Shown here one piece after another: positions 22,501 to 34,790 of a stretch of 64,000 nucleotides of DNA. The translations under genes were made by a program, and so were the position numbers. The DNA lies in contig NC_088132.1 of assembly GCF_036370855.1 (NCBI RefSeq), forward strand, positions 68,176,841 to 68,240,840, in the 5' to 3' direction. Within the stretch, counting starts at the first letter, position 1. Each line of letters starts with the position of its first letter. The notes under the pieces are model-generated. The model did not search any database and had not been told where the DNA came from. It saw nothing but the letters and a program-made list of their open reading frames with translations. Origin of the DNA: Dromaius novaehollandiae. Its lineage: Eukaryota > Chordata > Aves > Casuariiformes > Dromaiidae.

Positions 22501-25500
22501 GTTTTATGACATAATTTGAAAAGGTGTTGTTTTAGGCTAGGACTTGGACAGAAAAAACGTTGTTAATTACTTCATGAATGTAGATTTTTCAGAAAGAGGC
22601 TGTAATATTATATTCTTAGAGCTACATCTGCATGCTAGAAAAAGTGTCCTTGCTCTCAGAAGTGCTAAAATGTGCCATAGTGTTCCCAGATGATGCATTT
22701 TTGTTTGTAATAGAGAGGAAAAATGGTATAGCTTCAATGCTTGTTGATGCTAATCAGCTGAATGTTGAATGCGGATTACAAGCCATAGGAGTACGCAGGA
22801 CTTTGAACATCTCCAGAGAAGCAACAACCTACCAGGCACAGTCACAAACGCTGTTCACAGGCAACTGTATGATTAGAAGGTCAGAGAGTTGTTGTCCACT
22901 GGGATATAGGCACAGCAAAAGTAATTAAAATCATTTTTGTGCATAGAGGATCTGCAGCTGAGATGCAAGTGGGAAAAGGAGGATTATGCCGTCATAACCA
23001 TAGCACTAGATTTGGCAGTCCAAGCGTGTTGCAATGGCTAACACTAAGAAGGAAAGGCATCCCCCTGTCATCCCCCAGTGAACTCTGCATTCTCTTTGTG
23101 ATTTCTAGCACACTTATCCTGCTTCACTGGCCAGTTTTTACGAAACATCTTACAACCTTTTAGCTGTCCTCAAAAACTGCACCACCCCTAAAACCCTGCT
23201 TTAAAGGTTAAGTACTTTAATAAAAAATTCCAACTGTAATAGAATTATTTGTGGAGAAGACTAGATCAGTGCTTTAGTCAAACATCACAGTAATGAGTGC
23301 TCTTCTCAGGCCTGGAAAAAGGTGCACAATCACTCTTGATTGCTATAAAGATTAAAAAAAAAAAGACCTGAGTGGTGAGGAGTTTAAAGCACAGTAGTCC
23401 ACAGTGTATTGCACAGTCTGGCTTTTGTGATTATTTAGTGGTGGTTTTATTTTACAGATTGCATTCATAGGAAGACAGAGAATGAAGACTGAGATCCAAT
23501 GCTCACGATTAGGCAAAAATGTTATGACAGACTTTGACACAGAAATACATAGCATAATAAAAGACAAGACTTGGGGGGACAGAGCTTTAAACTTATAAGA
23601 GGTTTAGCAGTCAGCAAATATTCTTTTGTTTTAGCTTCTAAAATACTGCTGCTAAACTAGTAAGCAATCTAGTAGTGCTGAATCCAAAATCTGAGAGTTT
23701 TTCTTTAGTTCATTTAGAGTTTATTCTATTTTTTTGCCTTTTTATAGGGTAGTAACTTCTCTGGCAAGACACTCAAGGAGTCTGGTGGTCACTAGAAATA
23801 TGTTACATTCACAGTGTATTACGCAGGTAGGGTAGTATTTCGTGGCAGAAATTAGTCAGTAGCTGAGTGATGCTATAGCAATACAATGCAGCCTACAGAG
23901 GGCTTCTAACAGTGGGAAACACAAATGTATGTTATTGTGATAATGAGCATCCTTATAAGAGAAACTTCTCTGGGCCAGACAGCTATGAGATGGTAGTCCC
24001 AACCAGATTTCCTGTTCTCACAAACAGCATCATCTGTGTACATTGAAAATGTCATTGTTAGGCTGAGACTTGAGTAATTTTTATTGATCTTTGTTATTGT
24101 TGCATTTTCACATTCCTCCCTATAAGCCCAGTCATATCAGAGGAATGTAGCATCTGCTGTTAAAATACCAACAGTGATAATATTTACTAGAATTAAGGTT
24201 TGCAAAATTCAACTCAATTTACAAAATGATTCTTTTCGTATTATTCTAAAGAGCACATGGGAGGATGTGCATAGGTTTCAGCCTGCTCTAGACTGTTAGT
24301 GTCAGACTCATCACAGTAGTTAACATGCTACTGTGTCAGACTGCAGAGCAGTTTAATCAAATGGAGGAAGAAATTATACTACTGTGCATCTTGGGCATCA
24401 GAATTGTTTTTGCTATTATTATAGTCCTATTGATAAGGGAGTTTATTTTTCTAGCTGAGGAAATGAAAGGTGTTGAGTATGGGTTTGGTTCAGAGATGTC
24501 CGCTTCTGTTGTGTTCTCCAAAATTCTCTATATTTGTCCAAAAGAGAAAAACGTATCAATATATACAAATACATGTTTATTAACTATTTTAATATACTAG
24601 AATGCATTTAAATATAGATATTTAAGTGCATAAATATACATATATGTAGGCACCTTATAGCTGGAGCCATCAAACAACACAAAACATCACTTAGTTTTAG
24701 CATGTGCTTGAGTTGTTGTTTTGTTCAGAAACAGAAAAATAAGGAATTATTTTTTTCTGTGCAGCTTTTTTTTTTTTTCCTCCATACTTGTGTCTTTTTG
24801 CCAGGCAAAAGATGACCTAATCCTTCTTTTATAGCTACAGTAATTGAAGAAATAATAGCTTAGCTTTAGTGTTTTTTAGTTTTTTAGTATCTATCAAAAT
24901 ACAAGTCTCATTACTTGTAACAGGACAGTGGTGGGCAGTAAATTTATAATATTGTTTATATAAATTCCACATTGTTGTAAACCTAACAGTAGTGGTCTGT
25001 GATGCAGGATGTACTAAAAAAAAAAAGAAGGTAAACACTAAGTAAAATGGAAATGAAACCTACTAAAATGTATATAATTCTGTGCCTCTGTGATAAACTT
25101 GATTTTGTAGTTTCCAGAAGGGGTTTTCAGGGTCAGATGTAAAATCACAGAGTCTTTTGTATTAGCTGTACCATATGCTTGACTTAAAATGGCTTTGGTC
25201 TGCCTTCTGAAATAACTTTGTAAGTGATTGGATGAATTGGATGAAAAATAACTCACTATATCATGCTGTCTACAAGACTTTGTCTGGAATAGCCTGTGTT
25301 TGTCTGCAGCATAACTTTTATTAAAATATTTGGCCATACAGTGTTGAAGGTAGACAGCATGTTCCAGCACTTTGCTGCATAGGCAGACTGGTACGTGCTG
25401 TTTCCAAGGGGAAAAAAAAGCCCCTCGTATTTAACTGGAGCCTGAGAGACCTTTACAGTCATTCAGCTCATCAGAACAATATTTTTTGTTCTAAAAGTCT

Positions 25501-28500
25501 CAACCATCACCCAAGCGGGAGTGAAAATATTAATTTGTAGCACAGCTTATTTGTTTTTTGTCTGACACAGATGCTCATTTATGTCGACTCAGTTTAGATT
25601 AAATTCTCTCGTTTGTATATATACATACGTGCATACCGATGCCCAAAGAGAAAGCATGTACCTGGATTAAATCATTATAATACAATATTACCAAATTTTA
25701 TTCTATGCTGCAAGGAAGAAGGTATCTATCTACACACAGACAGATTCAGATATCCTTATGCCTTGAGAGCAACATAAATGTCTTCAGTAGTCAAGTATTT
25801 TTCATTAAAGTGTGTCAATATAATTTACTTTGTCTCATATTTTGGGAGAACCTAATTGTGCAAAAATATATTGTTGATTTTGAAGATATGCATCCATAAA
25901 ACGTCAAGGCAATAAATAATTATTTATCCTTCTTGAAAGATTTTCATTTTATGAATTACCATTAACCGTTTGCACTGCAGCTGTGTTGGCATTGCAACCA
26001 TGTCAGTCATGTTGCTCTGACTGTGCAAGCATATTAAAAGGGAGTCTTTGCTTGGAAGCATGTACCAGATACAGATATCACAGCCAGTTTAAATAGGATG
26101 TGACAAAGAAGATGGATGAACATTAGGTATGAAGAGCAGTAAAGAAAGAAAGACAAAGTCAAAATAATAAAAGCCAACAGAAATAATTGTATTGCTTCCA
26201 CTGAATTCCTAAGTAAGCAAGAATGCATTCTGCCTTTCTCTTTTACATAACATTGATCTGTTGGCCTATTGATGAGTCAAACTGTAATAACTTTAATTAG
26301 ATTTGCAGTAATTACGCTGTTTTTATAATTTATTTGTGATTCTGGGTGTCGTAATCCTAAAATAGAGCTAAAGTTCTCTTGACTGAGTCTTCTTATATTT
26401 CTAAAAATAAAAAACAAAACCAGGGTGCTAGTGAGTGTTTGAGCCACACAGCAAAACATATATTTGTGTGTGTCAGAAGCAAATTTTCTTAAATACATCT
26501 AAAACACTATAGGAACATGCTGCTTTGATAGGGACCACATTTTTGCGAGCATATTCTCTTGTCTAATTGATCCCATACAAAGCAAGCCATTTGGATAGCA
26601 TTTTTCTTTCTTTGTCCTGGTTTATTTTCTCTGTTTCTCCCCCTTGCCCTGGCTCCAACCAATGCCTGTTACCACTTCTTTGACAGAAGTTAGGCAATGG
26701 GATAGTCTTGTGAGGAAGGAAAGCTTGTGTCAAAAGCATCATTTACTGCACTATGGTAGCAGGAAGGCAACTTGTGAAGACACCCAGGCTTGTATTTTCT
26801 TGTACTTCTGTTTGTGATAGTGTTCAACCATCAGTGCCAAGCTAAAAACATGCATTTTGCATCTAAGTAGTCATTTAATACATTACCCAATGAAGTCAAT
26901 TCAGGAGGTTGTTATCATCGATTAATTGGTGATTGTTTGAAATCAACTGATTAAAAATAATCACATTCCAGGAAGAAAGCAACACCACTTTACAATTATT
27001 TATACTATAGAAGCAACAGACTTTTTATCCCTAGAGCTTTTCATAAAATAGGTCATTCTTTGGCCAGTCCGTTGTTGTAGTCTGACTACTATTACAAAAT
27101 GTGTAAACTACAAACGGGCAAAATTTTATTTTTTTAAATACTGAGGGATTGCAAACCTAACTGTAGATAACAGATCTTTGTCCAGAATTGCAGTTTCTTC
27201 CATCAGCAATTTGGCTCAGGGAATTTAACTTAAAAGATTTCAGGCATTTCAGTGCACTAGCAAATTGTTCTGATTCCATCATAAAAAATATGCCATGACT
27301 TAAAGAAAGAATTTCAATGCATAGGTAAAAAACTAAGGAGTCTAAAGAATCCCACACAGCTAGGCCACAGATGGAGGACAAGGTGCTCGTAAATATCTTT
27401 ACATTTCTGGGTAACAAACTTACGGAGCACGGACTGTCACTGAAGCAGTGTTGGCCCCACTCATTTGGTAGCAGTTTTGCTAGGAATCATGTTGCCTTTG
27501 GTAACTTTCCAAGCTTGTGCCTTACTCTTCTGAGGAAAGTACATTTAGTTGGCTCACAGAACTAGTTCCTGAAGAAGTTTTCCATTCAGAAGGGCAAGGT
27601 TGCTATTTCCTTAGTTTGTAACTAGAGGTGGTAGCTGTGCAGATAGCTGCTATAGAAAATAACAATAATAATAGATCAGGAAATTTAATTTCTTTCTTAG
27701 CATGTGAAAGCCATACAAAAACTGTATGGTTCTATAGCTGATGTCTTTCTGGTATAATGTCATAACATTTCATTTGAAATACAAATTAAAAAAATGTAAA
27801 ATTAATGTTCTGTTAATTTTACTATTAAAAAAAAGAGGAATCAGTTTCCTGGCATACATAAGACTGAGGTGTCTCTTAGGAAACAGATTTTAATTCCTTC
27901 CACATGAGCTCAAAAGCAGACTAAGGACCGTAGTGGAAGCACGGGTTATTTCTGCCTCCTAAGCATCTGTGATTGGAGGCTACAGAAAGCTGACAGCTCT
28001 TCAACTTTGCTTTTACTCCCACTCCTTGAGGACAAGGCTCCCGCAGTCTCTTACTCCTTCCAAGCTGCAAGAGTGGAGTTCAGCTATGTTCTCTCACAAT
28101 TTACAACATGACATGGAAGGATCCTGTGCCTTCTCTGACTAATTTCAGGAAGCCAATGTATCATTAATCTGCTAAATTTCATATATTAGGAGAAAGAAGC
28201 TCACATTATACAAAAGGAATATTAAAACCTGTAGGAAAAAAATTAAACCTGTCAAACATTTATGTCAATTGACTGGATGCATTGATTTAAATAGCTGCAT
28301 CTGCTTTTCATTACAACTACTGGCTACAGTTGTCATCCACACACCACTGCTACAACTCTGCATACAACCAATTACCCTGTGCATTGCTGATTCCTTTTGG
28401 CAGCCGCTCTGCTTCGCCTGATTCTCTAAATCAGTATTATTGTTTTCCTACTCTTCCATCTGTTTTTGAATGTTGCCTACTCCCTCTAATAGCACTGATT

Positions 28501-31500
28501 AGTGAAGGTGAGGAAATGCCAAGGTGCTTAAGTAATATACAAATCATGGAAATGGACTTGGGCTACATCTTGCTTTTGTTTGGCCTAAGGGCATGGTTTC
28601 TATGTCAGCTAAAGCTTTGGCTGTGTGTAATGTATTACTTTATTAAGATTAGTCAGAAAGCAAAATTTGTGCAATAAAATTAAACAGAGGGAGTTCCAAC
28701 AGAGAAATACATCTAGTGGTATCTCTTCAAAGTCAATCATCTATAAAAGCTGGTTAAGTTCTTACCAATTTCATTCTCTTGGTGAATTAGGATATTCTTC
28801 TGAATTATAACTAAAAAATATCTAATGAAAAAGTAATCCTCTGTGGTATTTACCTCTTTGTCTCCCCATTCTCCCAAAGTTTGCATTGCTTCTTTAATAA
28901 ATGTTTTTAACTTTTTTTCTCTCTTTCTTGGCAAGTAAGTCAATCTGTCACCCTGGGTCAGGCACTCTCTTTTTTTACAGGGCATTGTGGTAATAGCCCC
29001 TGAGCTATCATATCTCAGTGCCAGCAAAAAAAAGTCGCCTGTGGCTACACTTCATACGGCTTTCAGTTTTGCTTTGAACCAGAGCATCATTTCCATTTGT
29101 TAAGACCTTGCTGATACATAGAAATTTGCGTATACTAAGCTGTGAATGACAGTAGAGTGCTCCCAAGTTGGATTGCCATCCTAAACTTGAAGCATTTCTA
29201 AAAATGGTGCGTCTGTAGAACACCTCCCGTTCTCTTTAATGCTCTTACTGTTTTGAAAAACAGAGCATGTCTTTGACAACGTTAATCTTCATCCATAAAA
29301 ACTGAACAGCTCTCATGGCCTGCTGATCTCTCCTCCTGTATCCTGGAAATGCATGTTGAGCCATTGTGCATTATTGTGTTTTCCAACAAAATACTCCTTG
29401 CTTATAGTGTCCCTCTGCAAAGTTTGTGTCTTTTCTCCTTCAATAGTTTAGCTATTGATTAAACTTAGACAATAAAAACTTAGTTAGCATTTTGTTATGT
29501 TATGATTAGAAGTATTTCTAAAAGAATGAATTCTGTCACTTTTTCTTTGAATCATATGTCTAACATTGGGACAATATATAGCATTATTTCTCTATATGGG
29601 TAAGAGAGGAGATAAAAAATTATTGGTCCAAAGGCTCTTTCTATAGCCATCAGATGTTTTTTTCCCCACCTCAAAGAAAAGGTGGAAATAAATAAGCACG
29701 TTGCTTTGCAACAGTGTAATATAAGCTTTTCCGTATCTGACAAGCATGTGCTGAAATAATATGTAGCTGTGTTCAGTAGAAAAATAGTGAACTGCCAGGA
29801 CAGAAAGAGGAAATGGTCAGAGAAAACTGCAAGTCTGGCACTCAAGTGTCTGTTCTAAGCACCCGCACGTGAACAGTGCACACAGACTGCTGTCACTAAG
29901 CATGTGATCACTTGAGCTGTGTTACTGCCATAGGGGGCCCAGGTTAGCTTTCCACAGTCCTTTTAAGCTGACCTAGGTGATAGCTGCCACCAAAAGAGGT
30001 CACTTCACCTTCCTGCAAACACACACCTACCTTAAGTTGTATATTCCTCCTGCCTCTTCCACCGGCATGACTGAGCTGCATGAGAGCTGTCTTGGCTAAA
30101 AAGATACTCCTGGGAAGACCCTCTAGCTCCTCCCTTCCTTTTCTCTTGTCCACGTGGTCCTGCCTCTCTTCCCTGCTGCTCGCTGGGGACTTTGCCAAAT
30201 CACTTGAATTCATTAATCAACAGAAAATGGCTTCTGATATTTTGCTCCCATAATTATTTCAGGTTTTAGAGAGTTAGATCAGCTCATGAAGAAGTCTGGA
30301 GAGCACAAGAGCTGGCACAGGTAAGCAAGGGGAGCAGGAGTCCCCCCTGTGGCAGTGGTGAGTCACTGTGTTCATTCTTTGCCATCTCTTATCTTCCTTC
30401 AGTCCAGCTGTGAATCCTCAGACTCCCACTGAAGCACAAGCATTTTTAGAGCCTTATGAAAGGCATAAGCCTCTTGAAGCTTAATTCTTCATGTGGCAGG
30501 TGTAAGCTGTGTATTTACTCATCATTTTAGTTAATTTGCATTGAGTTCTAAAGAGAAAGTTGTTTTTACACAGAGCATAAGCAGTGAGAAAATGCCAGTA
30601 ACTCTCTCTGGCCTAGCTTGTCCAGAGGTGTCAGCTAAGGTGAAATTCAGCTCAGCATTAAGATACTTAATTAATACACCCATTTTGGTGTATGAATGTG
30701 AGCAAGATGTCCAAGCTGCCATTATTGTCTGAAGAGTCAGGAACACTAGTCAGCCCATCTAAAGCAGACACTTGTATTTGGTCAGCTAAATAACTCTTTA
30801 GACTCCACTAGCTATAATGGTAACTTAGACCTACCTGACACAAAAAACATTTATATTCCTAGAGCTGTATCCTTCCGTGGGGGATTAATTCAGTTGCCAA
30901 AACATGGGCCTCTGCCGTGATTAGGCTGAGACAGGACCTACAAGAGACCTGTGCTGTTCTGGACCAGCAGCTGGAAGCCAGGCTGCATACCCTAAATGAT
31001 ACTGGACTTCTATGTGTAGGCAGCTGAATCATATTCTGATTCCGTTGGGAGGGAGGGGTTTACCCTTATCTGGTTGGATTCTTCTAACAGCTCCCTTGAT
31101 TTCGGTTGATACAGAAGATGGGCAGTAGTGCATTACTGAGTTACATGCTGAGAGACATTCAAGATACAGCAGTTTTCATAGAGACGGAATCATTTTCAGA
31201 GTTCATATACTGCTAGGACCGATTCCCTTTAACTATTGGTGTAAGTAACTAATGAGATTTGTCAGAATATGAGATTTGTGATTCAGCTGTAGGTGCAAAT
31301 CTTGAACTAGTACAGCTTACTTATTTGCAATCACAGGCTGTTCCCACAAAAGGTAAACTGGGCTGCTAAATCAGTAACACGTCTCGGGCAGTTCTGGGGA
31401 CAGCATGTCCTATCTCCGTCTATAAATTTAGGTCTGTGCTTCTATTTTTAGCTGTTTACATATCAATCAGTGAAAATATGGATCCCAGTTGGCCTTGCTT

Positions 31501-31635
31501 CTATACAAAGCAAGCTGCAATCTACTTTATTCAATGAGAAATACTTGATTTCTCCTGATAAAATCTCTACACTCCATAAAAATTTAATTATCTGCAACAA
31601 AACACATTGTGCCGGGACAGATCAAAGACAATACA

Positions 31636-31641
31636 TTTATT
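31636..31641 (-). terminator. Candidate distal GHR polyadenylation signal (AATAAA)
   Basis: The plus-strand TTTATT reads as AATAAA on the minus strand, followed on that strand by TGTATTGTCTTTGATCTGTC, a T/G-rich downstream element. It gives a 3' UTR of about 1.85 kb. Confidence 0.45.
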
Positions 31642-33067
31642 AAACTTTGAGAAAAACAAACAAAACACTGACATAAGGAAAGTTAAATAGAAACTGAAAG
31701 ACACAAATCTTCTGACCGGCATATAATGGCTTGTGTGACCAGTAAAGTACCAAAATGACATTCTGAGTTTGACTGAGGTATTTATCTATTTTTGGCAATA
31801 GAAACAGAGTAAGAAACTTCTTCCAAACACACACATAGGCATTAATTTTATTAGTGTCTATCATCTATGAAATTTTATATGAAACTAAATAATGTAGCTG
31901 TTAGAAAAATATAGCAGCAAATTAGCAGAATATCTAATGCACATTTACCATAAAGTCCGTGCTAAACTTAAAAATCCCTCCCAATAGTTGGGCCCGGTCC
32001 TGTAGCCCTTGGTCACACAGAGAACATCAATGAATTCAGTGGGAAACATCATGAGCAAGAGCTGCATTTGCTGCACTTCATAAACTTCTATTCAGGTAAG
32101 AGAAAGGAAATGAACATCCCTATTTGCTTTCTAAGTAGTACTTCTGCTACGATGGAACTATGGCCTGCTAAGGTAACTTCTGAAGCAGTAACAGTTCATT
32201 GCAAAGCTCTGTAAAGTTCCTAATATGCTTAAGAACAAAAAAACCTTCTCCACTGAGTTCTGTTTTTCTCTCTTTTCCTTCTGAAAGCCTGTCTAATGCA
32301 GTCAGAGGAGATGCTGTTAAGCTGCAAAAGAGATAAACGCTTTTGAACAATACTGTATTCAATTCCCTTGTTCCATTGATGTCATTTAATCCCAGTATAG
32401 CTTCAAAAATGAACTGCTGGCCAAATCCTGAAGTCCTTATTTTATCTGTTTAATCAGTACTTTATGTGGCACAGACTAATGAATACCGTGATAGCTTTGG
32501 CTGTAAGAGGGCTTCAGAACTTGGTCAAATGTGAAAAGATTATGCTGCTAAATCACTAGAGCTTATTCATGTGTGTTTCAAAATTGTTCAATGAAAGTGT
32601 AGTTCTACACTGTTAAATATTGTGGTCAACAAAAACTTGCTTATAAAAAAGTATATTATTAGTATTAACCAGGATCTGATGAAGCAGAAAATATCATTTG
32701 CCCAAATATTCTGTATATTTTAAAGTTTTCTACAAAACTTTGAATTTAATGTATATTTGTATATTAGTTACTGTAAGAAAGTAATAGGATCAGTTACTGT
32801 AAGTTCCTACAATATTTCAAAATTTCTCTATAGGTTTCTTTGGAGGTATAAAATGACTGTAAAAAAATCTATTATTTTTTCTTTTTGCTGCAAACAAAAC
32901 TTTTATAAAACAGAAAATACTTTTCTAAGATTGCAGCAATTACATTGCTTAGATGGGTCATCATAATTAAACTACAGAGTGTAGTGTAATATAAAACATT
33001 TATGCTTTTATGACTAAAATATTAAAATATATTTTATTAATTTATATAAATCAAAATAAATGTGTTC

Positions 33068-33073
33068 TTTATT
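33068..33073 (-). terminator. Candidate proximal GHR polyadenylation signal (AATAAA)
   Basis: The plus-strand TTTATT reads as AATAAA on the minus strand, in context TTGAATAAAGAACACATTT. It would give a short 3' UTR of about 0.4 kb. Confidence 0.4.
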
Positions 33074-33486
33074 CAAGCTACTTTTGTTTTTTCACCTACA
33101 TGTTCAGTTCCCAATCACTGATATAAAGATCTCTGCCAACAGCATGATTTTTATTAAATTCTTAGACTTTAAACCACCTGATTTTTAGCTTTATCAAAAA
33201 GCACGATTTACTGTACATTAAACATAGTAATTTCAATGCTTAGTATCACAAAAATCAACACCCACAATAACAAGACAGTCACTGCTAGTAAAACAGTCTC
33301 AAGACAAATTCATAGATAATATTTACAGAACACAATAGGAATATTTTGATGAATATTTTATGTTTCAACATTTCAGATAAAATTATAACAACCACAAGAA
33401 ACTTTTAAACTTCATTTTGGTTTCAGCATACAAGTCCAAGCTGACTCTCTGCCGTGAAATACTGCATACACCTAGTCAAAGAAGAG

Positions 33487-34458
33487 CTATGGCATGATTT
33501 TGTTCAGTTGGTCTGTGCTCACATAGCCACAAGATACGTTAAATTCTTTGTCTGGCACAGGCAGCGCAGTTGCATTGAGCACAAGGCCTTGTGGAGAGTG
33601 AACTATATGAATAGAAGTATAGTCTGGGACAGGCATCTCCAAACTTGGGGTTTCTGTTGCTGCACCTCCAAGATTGACACCAGTAGTGGTAAGGCTCTCT
33701 GTGGTGAAGTAAGCGTCCTCATTACAGCTTTGCTCCTGAACATGTGGCTCATCCTCTTCGTGCGAAGTCACAGCAATACATTTTTTCACATCTGCCTCAC
33801 AGAAGTAGGCACTGTCCATGGTGAAGTTTTGTTCTGCGCAGCCTTCACACTCCGCTCTCCCCACCTTGGATTTCTGCCCGGGTGAGAGTACAACACTGCC
33901 TGCTGGAGTAATATCACTCACTTGTGCATAAAAGTCAGTATTTGTCATAGAATTCTGGTTACTTAGCTGGGTATGGACTGATGGACTAGCTGATTCAACG
34001 CTGTCAGCAAAAGGTGGCCACAACTCGTTATTTTCACACTGAATTTTAGCATTTTTAGTATTAGGCGCTTGGGTGTCTGTGTCTAGGATTAGACTAGGAA
34101 GTGACTCGTTATCTTTCCTATCAAGGCACAACAGATCCTCTTCTTTTTCAGTTATCTTCTTGAACTGATCAATATCAGAGATGGCATCACATGTGTCACT
34201 AGCACTGAAGTCTGTCTCTGGAATATCTGGTTCACAACAACTGGCCCGTCCAGAATCATCATCCTTTGCCCCCAGGCAACTGTGTGATTTCAGATGATCA
34301 TCAGTTAGGAGCCTGTCGGTATCTGAACCTCTGTTCTTTTCATCAGGGTCCTCTATGTCCAGCTCAATAAACTCAACCCACAAGTCGTCATTGTATAGCT
34401 GTGTCTTGTAGCTGTCATGGCTGGCTAAGATGGAGCTCACTTCATCTAGCTTTCCTTT
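33487..34458 (-). CDS. GHR: GHR exon 10: cytoplasmic tail and stop codon
   Basis: Minus-strand acceptor TTTGTAG| at 34460-34459, phase 0, then 323 codons and TAG. It begins [20 protein letters not shown]. The segment [17 protein letters not shown] contains the WVEFIELDI core of the ubiquitin-dependent endocytosis motif that controls receptor internalisation. Further on are SDTDRLL, the conserved DDDSGRASC and [19 protein letters not shown] acidic stretches, and tyrosines in STAT5-docking contexts (for example [42 protein letters not shown]). The C-terminus ends DQLNKIMP as in chicken. Length and motif order match a full tail, so this is not a truncated (dwarf-type) allele. In chicken, mutations in this gene cause sex-linked dwarfism. 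A plus-strand frame across the end of the exon (33454-33885) is an antisense shadow. Confidence 0.98.
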   Translation of the reverse strand, partial: KGKLDEVSSILASHDSYKTQLYNDDLWVEFIELDIEDPDEKNRGSDTDRLLTDDHLKSHSCLGAKDDDSGRASCCEPDIPETDFSASDTCDAISDIDQFKKITEKEEDLLCLDRKDNESLPSLILDTDTQAPNTKNAKIQCENNELWPPFADSVESASPSVHTQLSNQNSMTNTDFYAQVSDITPAGSVVLSPGQKSKVGRAECEGCAEQNFTMDSAYFCEADVKKCIAVTSHEEDEPHVQEQSCNEDAYFTTESLTTTGVNLGGAATETPSLEMPVPDYTSIHIVHSPQGLVLNATALPVPDKEFNVSCGYVSTDQLNKIMP

Positions 34459-34720
34459 CTACAAAGCAAGAAAAAATTAATGTTATAAAGGAATGAGTAA
34501 AAATGTTCGTGCTCTTTAAGATGTTAACTTAAGGAAAGATAACTGTAGTTGATGTAATAATTGCAAGGTGTGTTCTTCTGTACTTTATGAAAACTGATTT
34601 TATGCCAACTCCCCTCGTTTCATGATTTCTTTCTACACAACTGTTCTGCCTGGGAGAACAACTGTCACCTGGTACTACTGCAATGATTCCCACTCAGAAG
34701 ATTTTAGAGCATAACATTAC

Positions 34721-34790
34721 CTTTAGGAGATCGGGGTCAATCCCTTTAATCTTTGGAACTGGCACAGGAGGAAAAATCAGCATTTTTAAC
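34721..34790 (-). CDS. GHR: GHR exon 9: juxtamembrane Box1
   Basis: Minus-strand acceptor TTTTTTCCAG| at 34792-34791 and donor CTAAAG|GTAATG (GT at 34720-34719). The 70-bp length equals human exon 9. It encodes (R)[20 protein letters not shown] followed by LLK. The proline-rich PPVPVPK is Box1, the JAK2-binding site just inside the membrane. A ten-A plus-strand run beside the acceptor supplies the pyrimidine tract. It is followed by a 262-bp intron before exon 10. Confidence 0.97.

Larger units (their letters stand above)
21176..31600. other. Intergenic region between CCDC152 promoter and GHR 3' end
   Basis: About 10 kb, AT-rich, with short unconvincing frames on both strands (all below about 115 codons), two or more CR1 remnants (listed separately) and several homopolymers. 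No RNA gene, splice-consistent exon chain or recognised protein family was seen. A divergent transcript from the CpG island could run into it. Confidence 0.6.
31600..33486 (-). other. GHR: Putative GHR 3' UTR with alternative poly(A) signals
   Basis: Non-coding, AT-rich DNA downstream of the stop codon. Minus-strand AATAAA hexamers lie at 33073-33068 (about 0.4 kb after the stop) and at 31641-31636 (about 1.85 kb after it), with another at 31531-31526. Avian GHR is known to make several transcript sizes, so alternative polyadenylation is plausible. The end point is an estimate from the second signal, not observed. Confidence 0.5.

Noticed and set aside
33454-33885. Plus-strand open frame of 143 codons over the end of GHR exon 10
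   Set aside because: It is the antisense shadow of the conserved GHR tail; its sequence is explained entirely by GHR codons.
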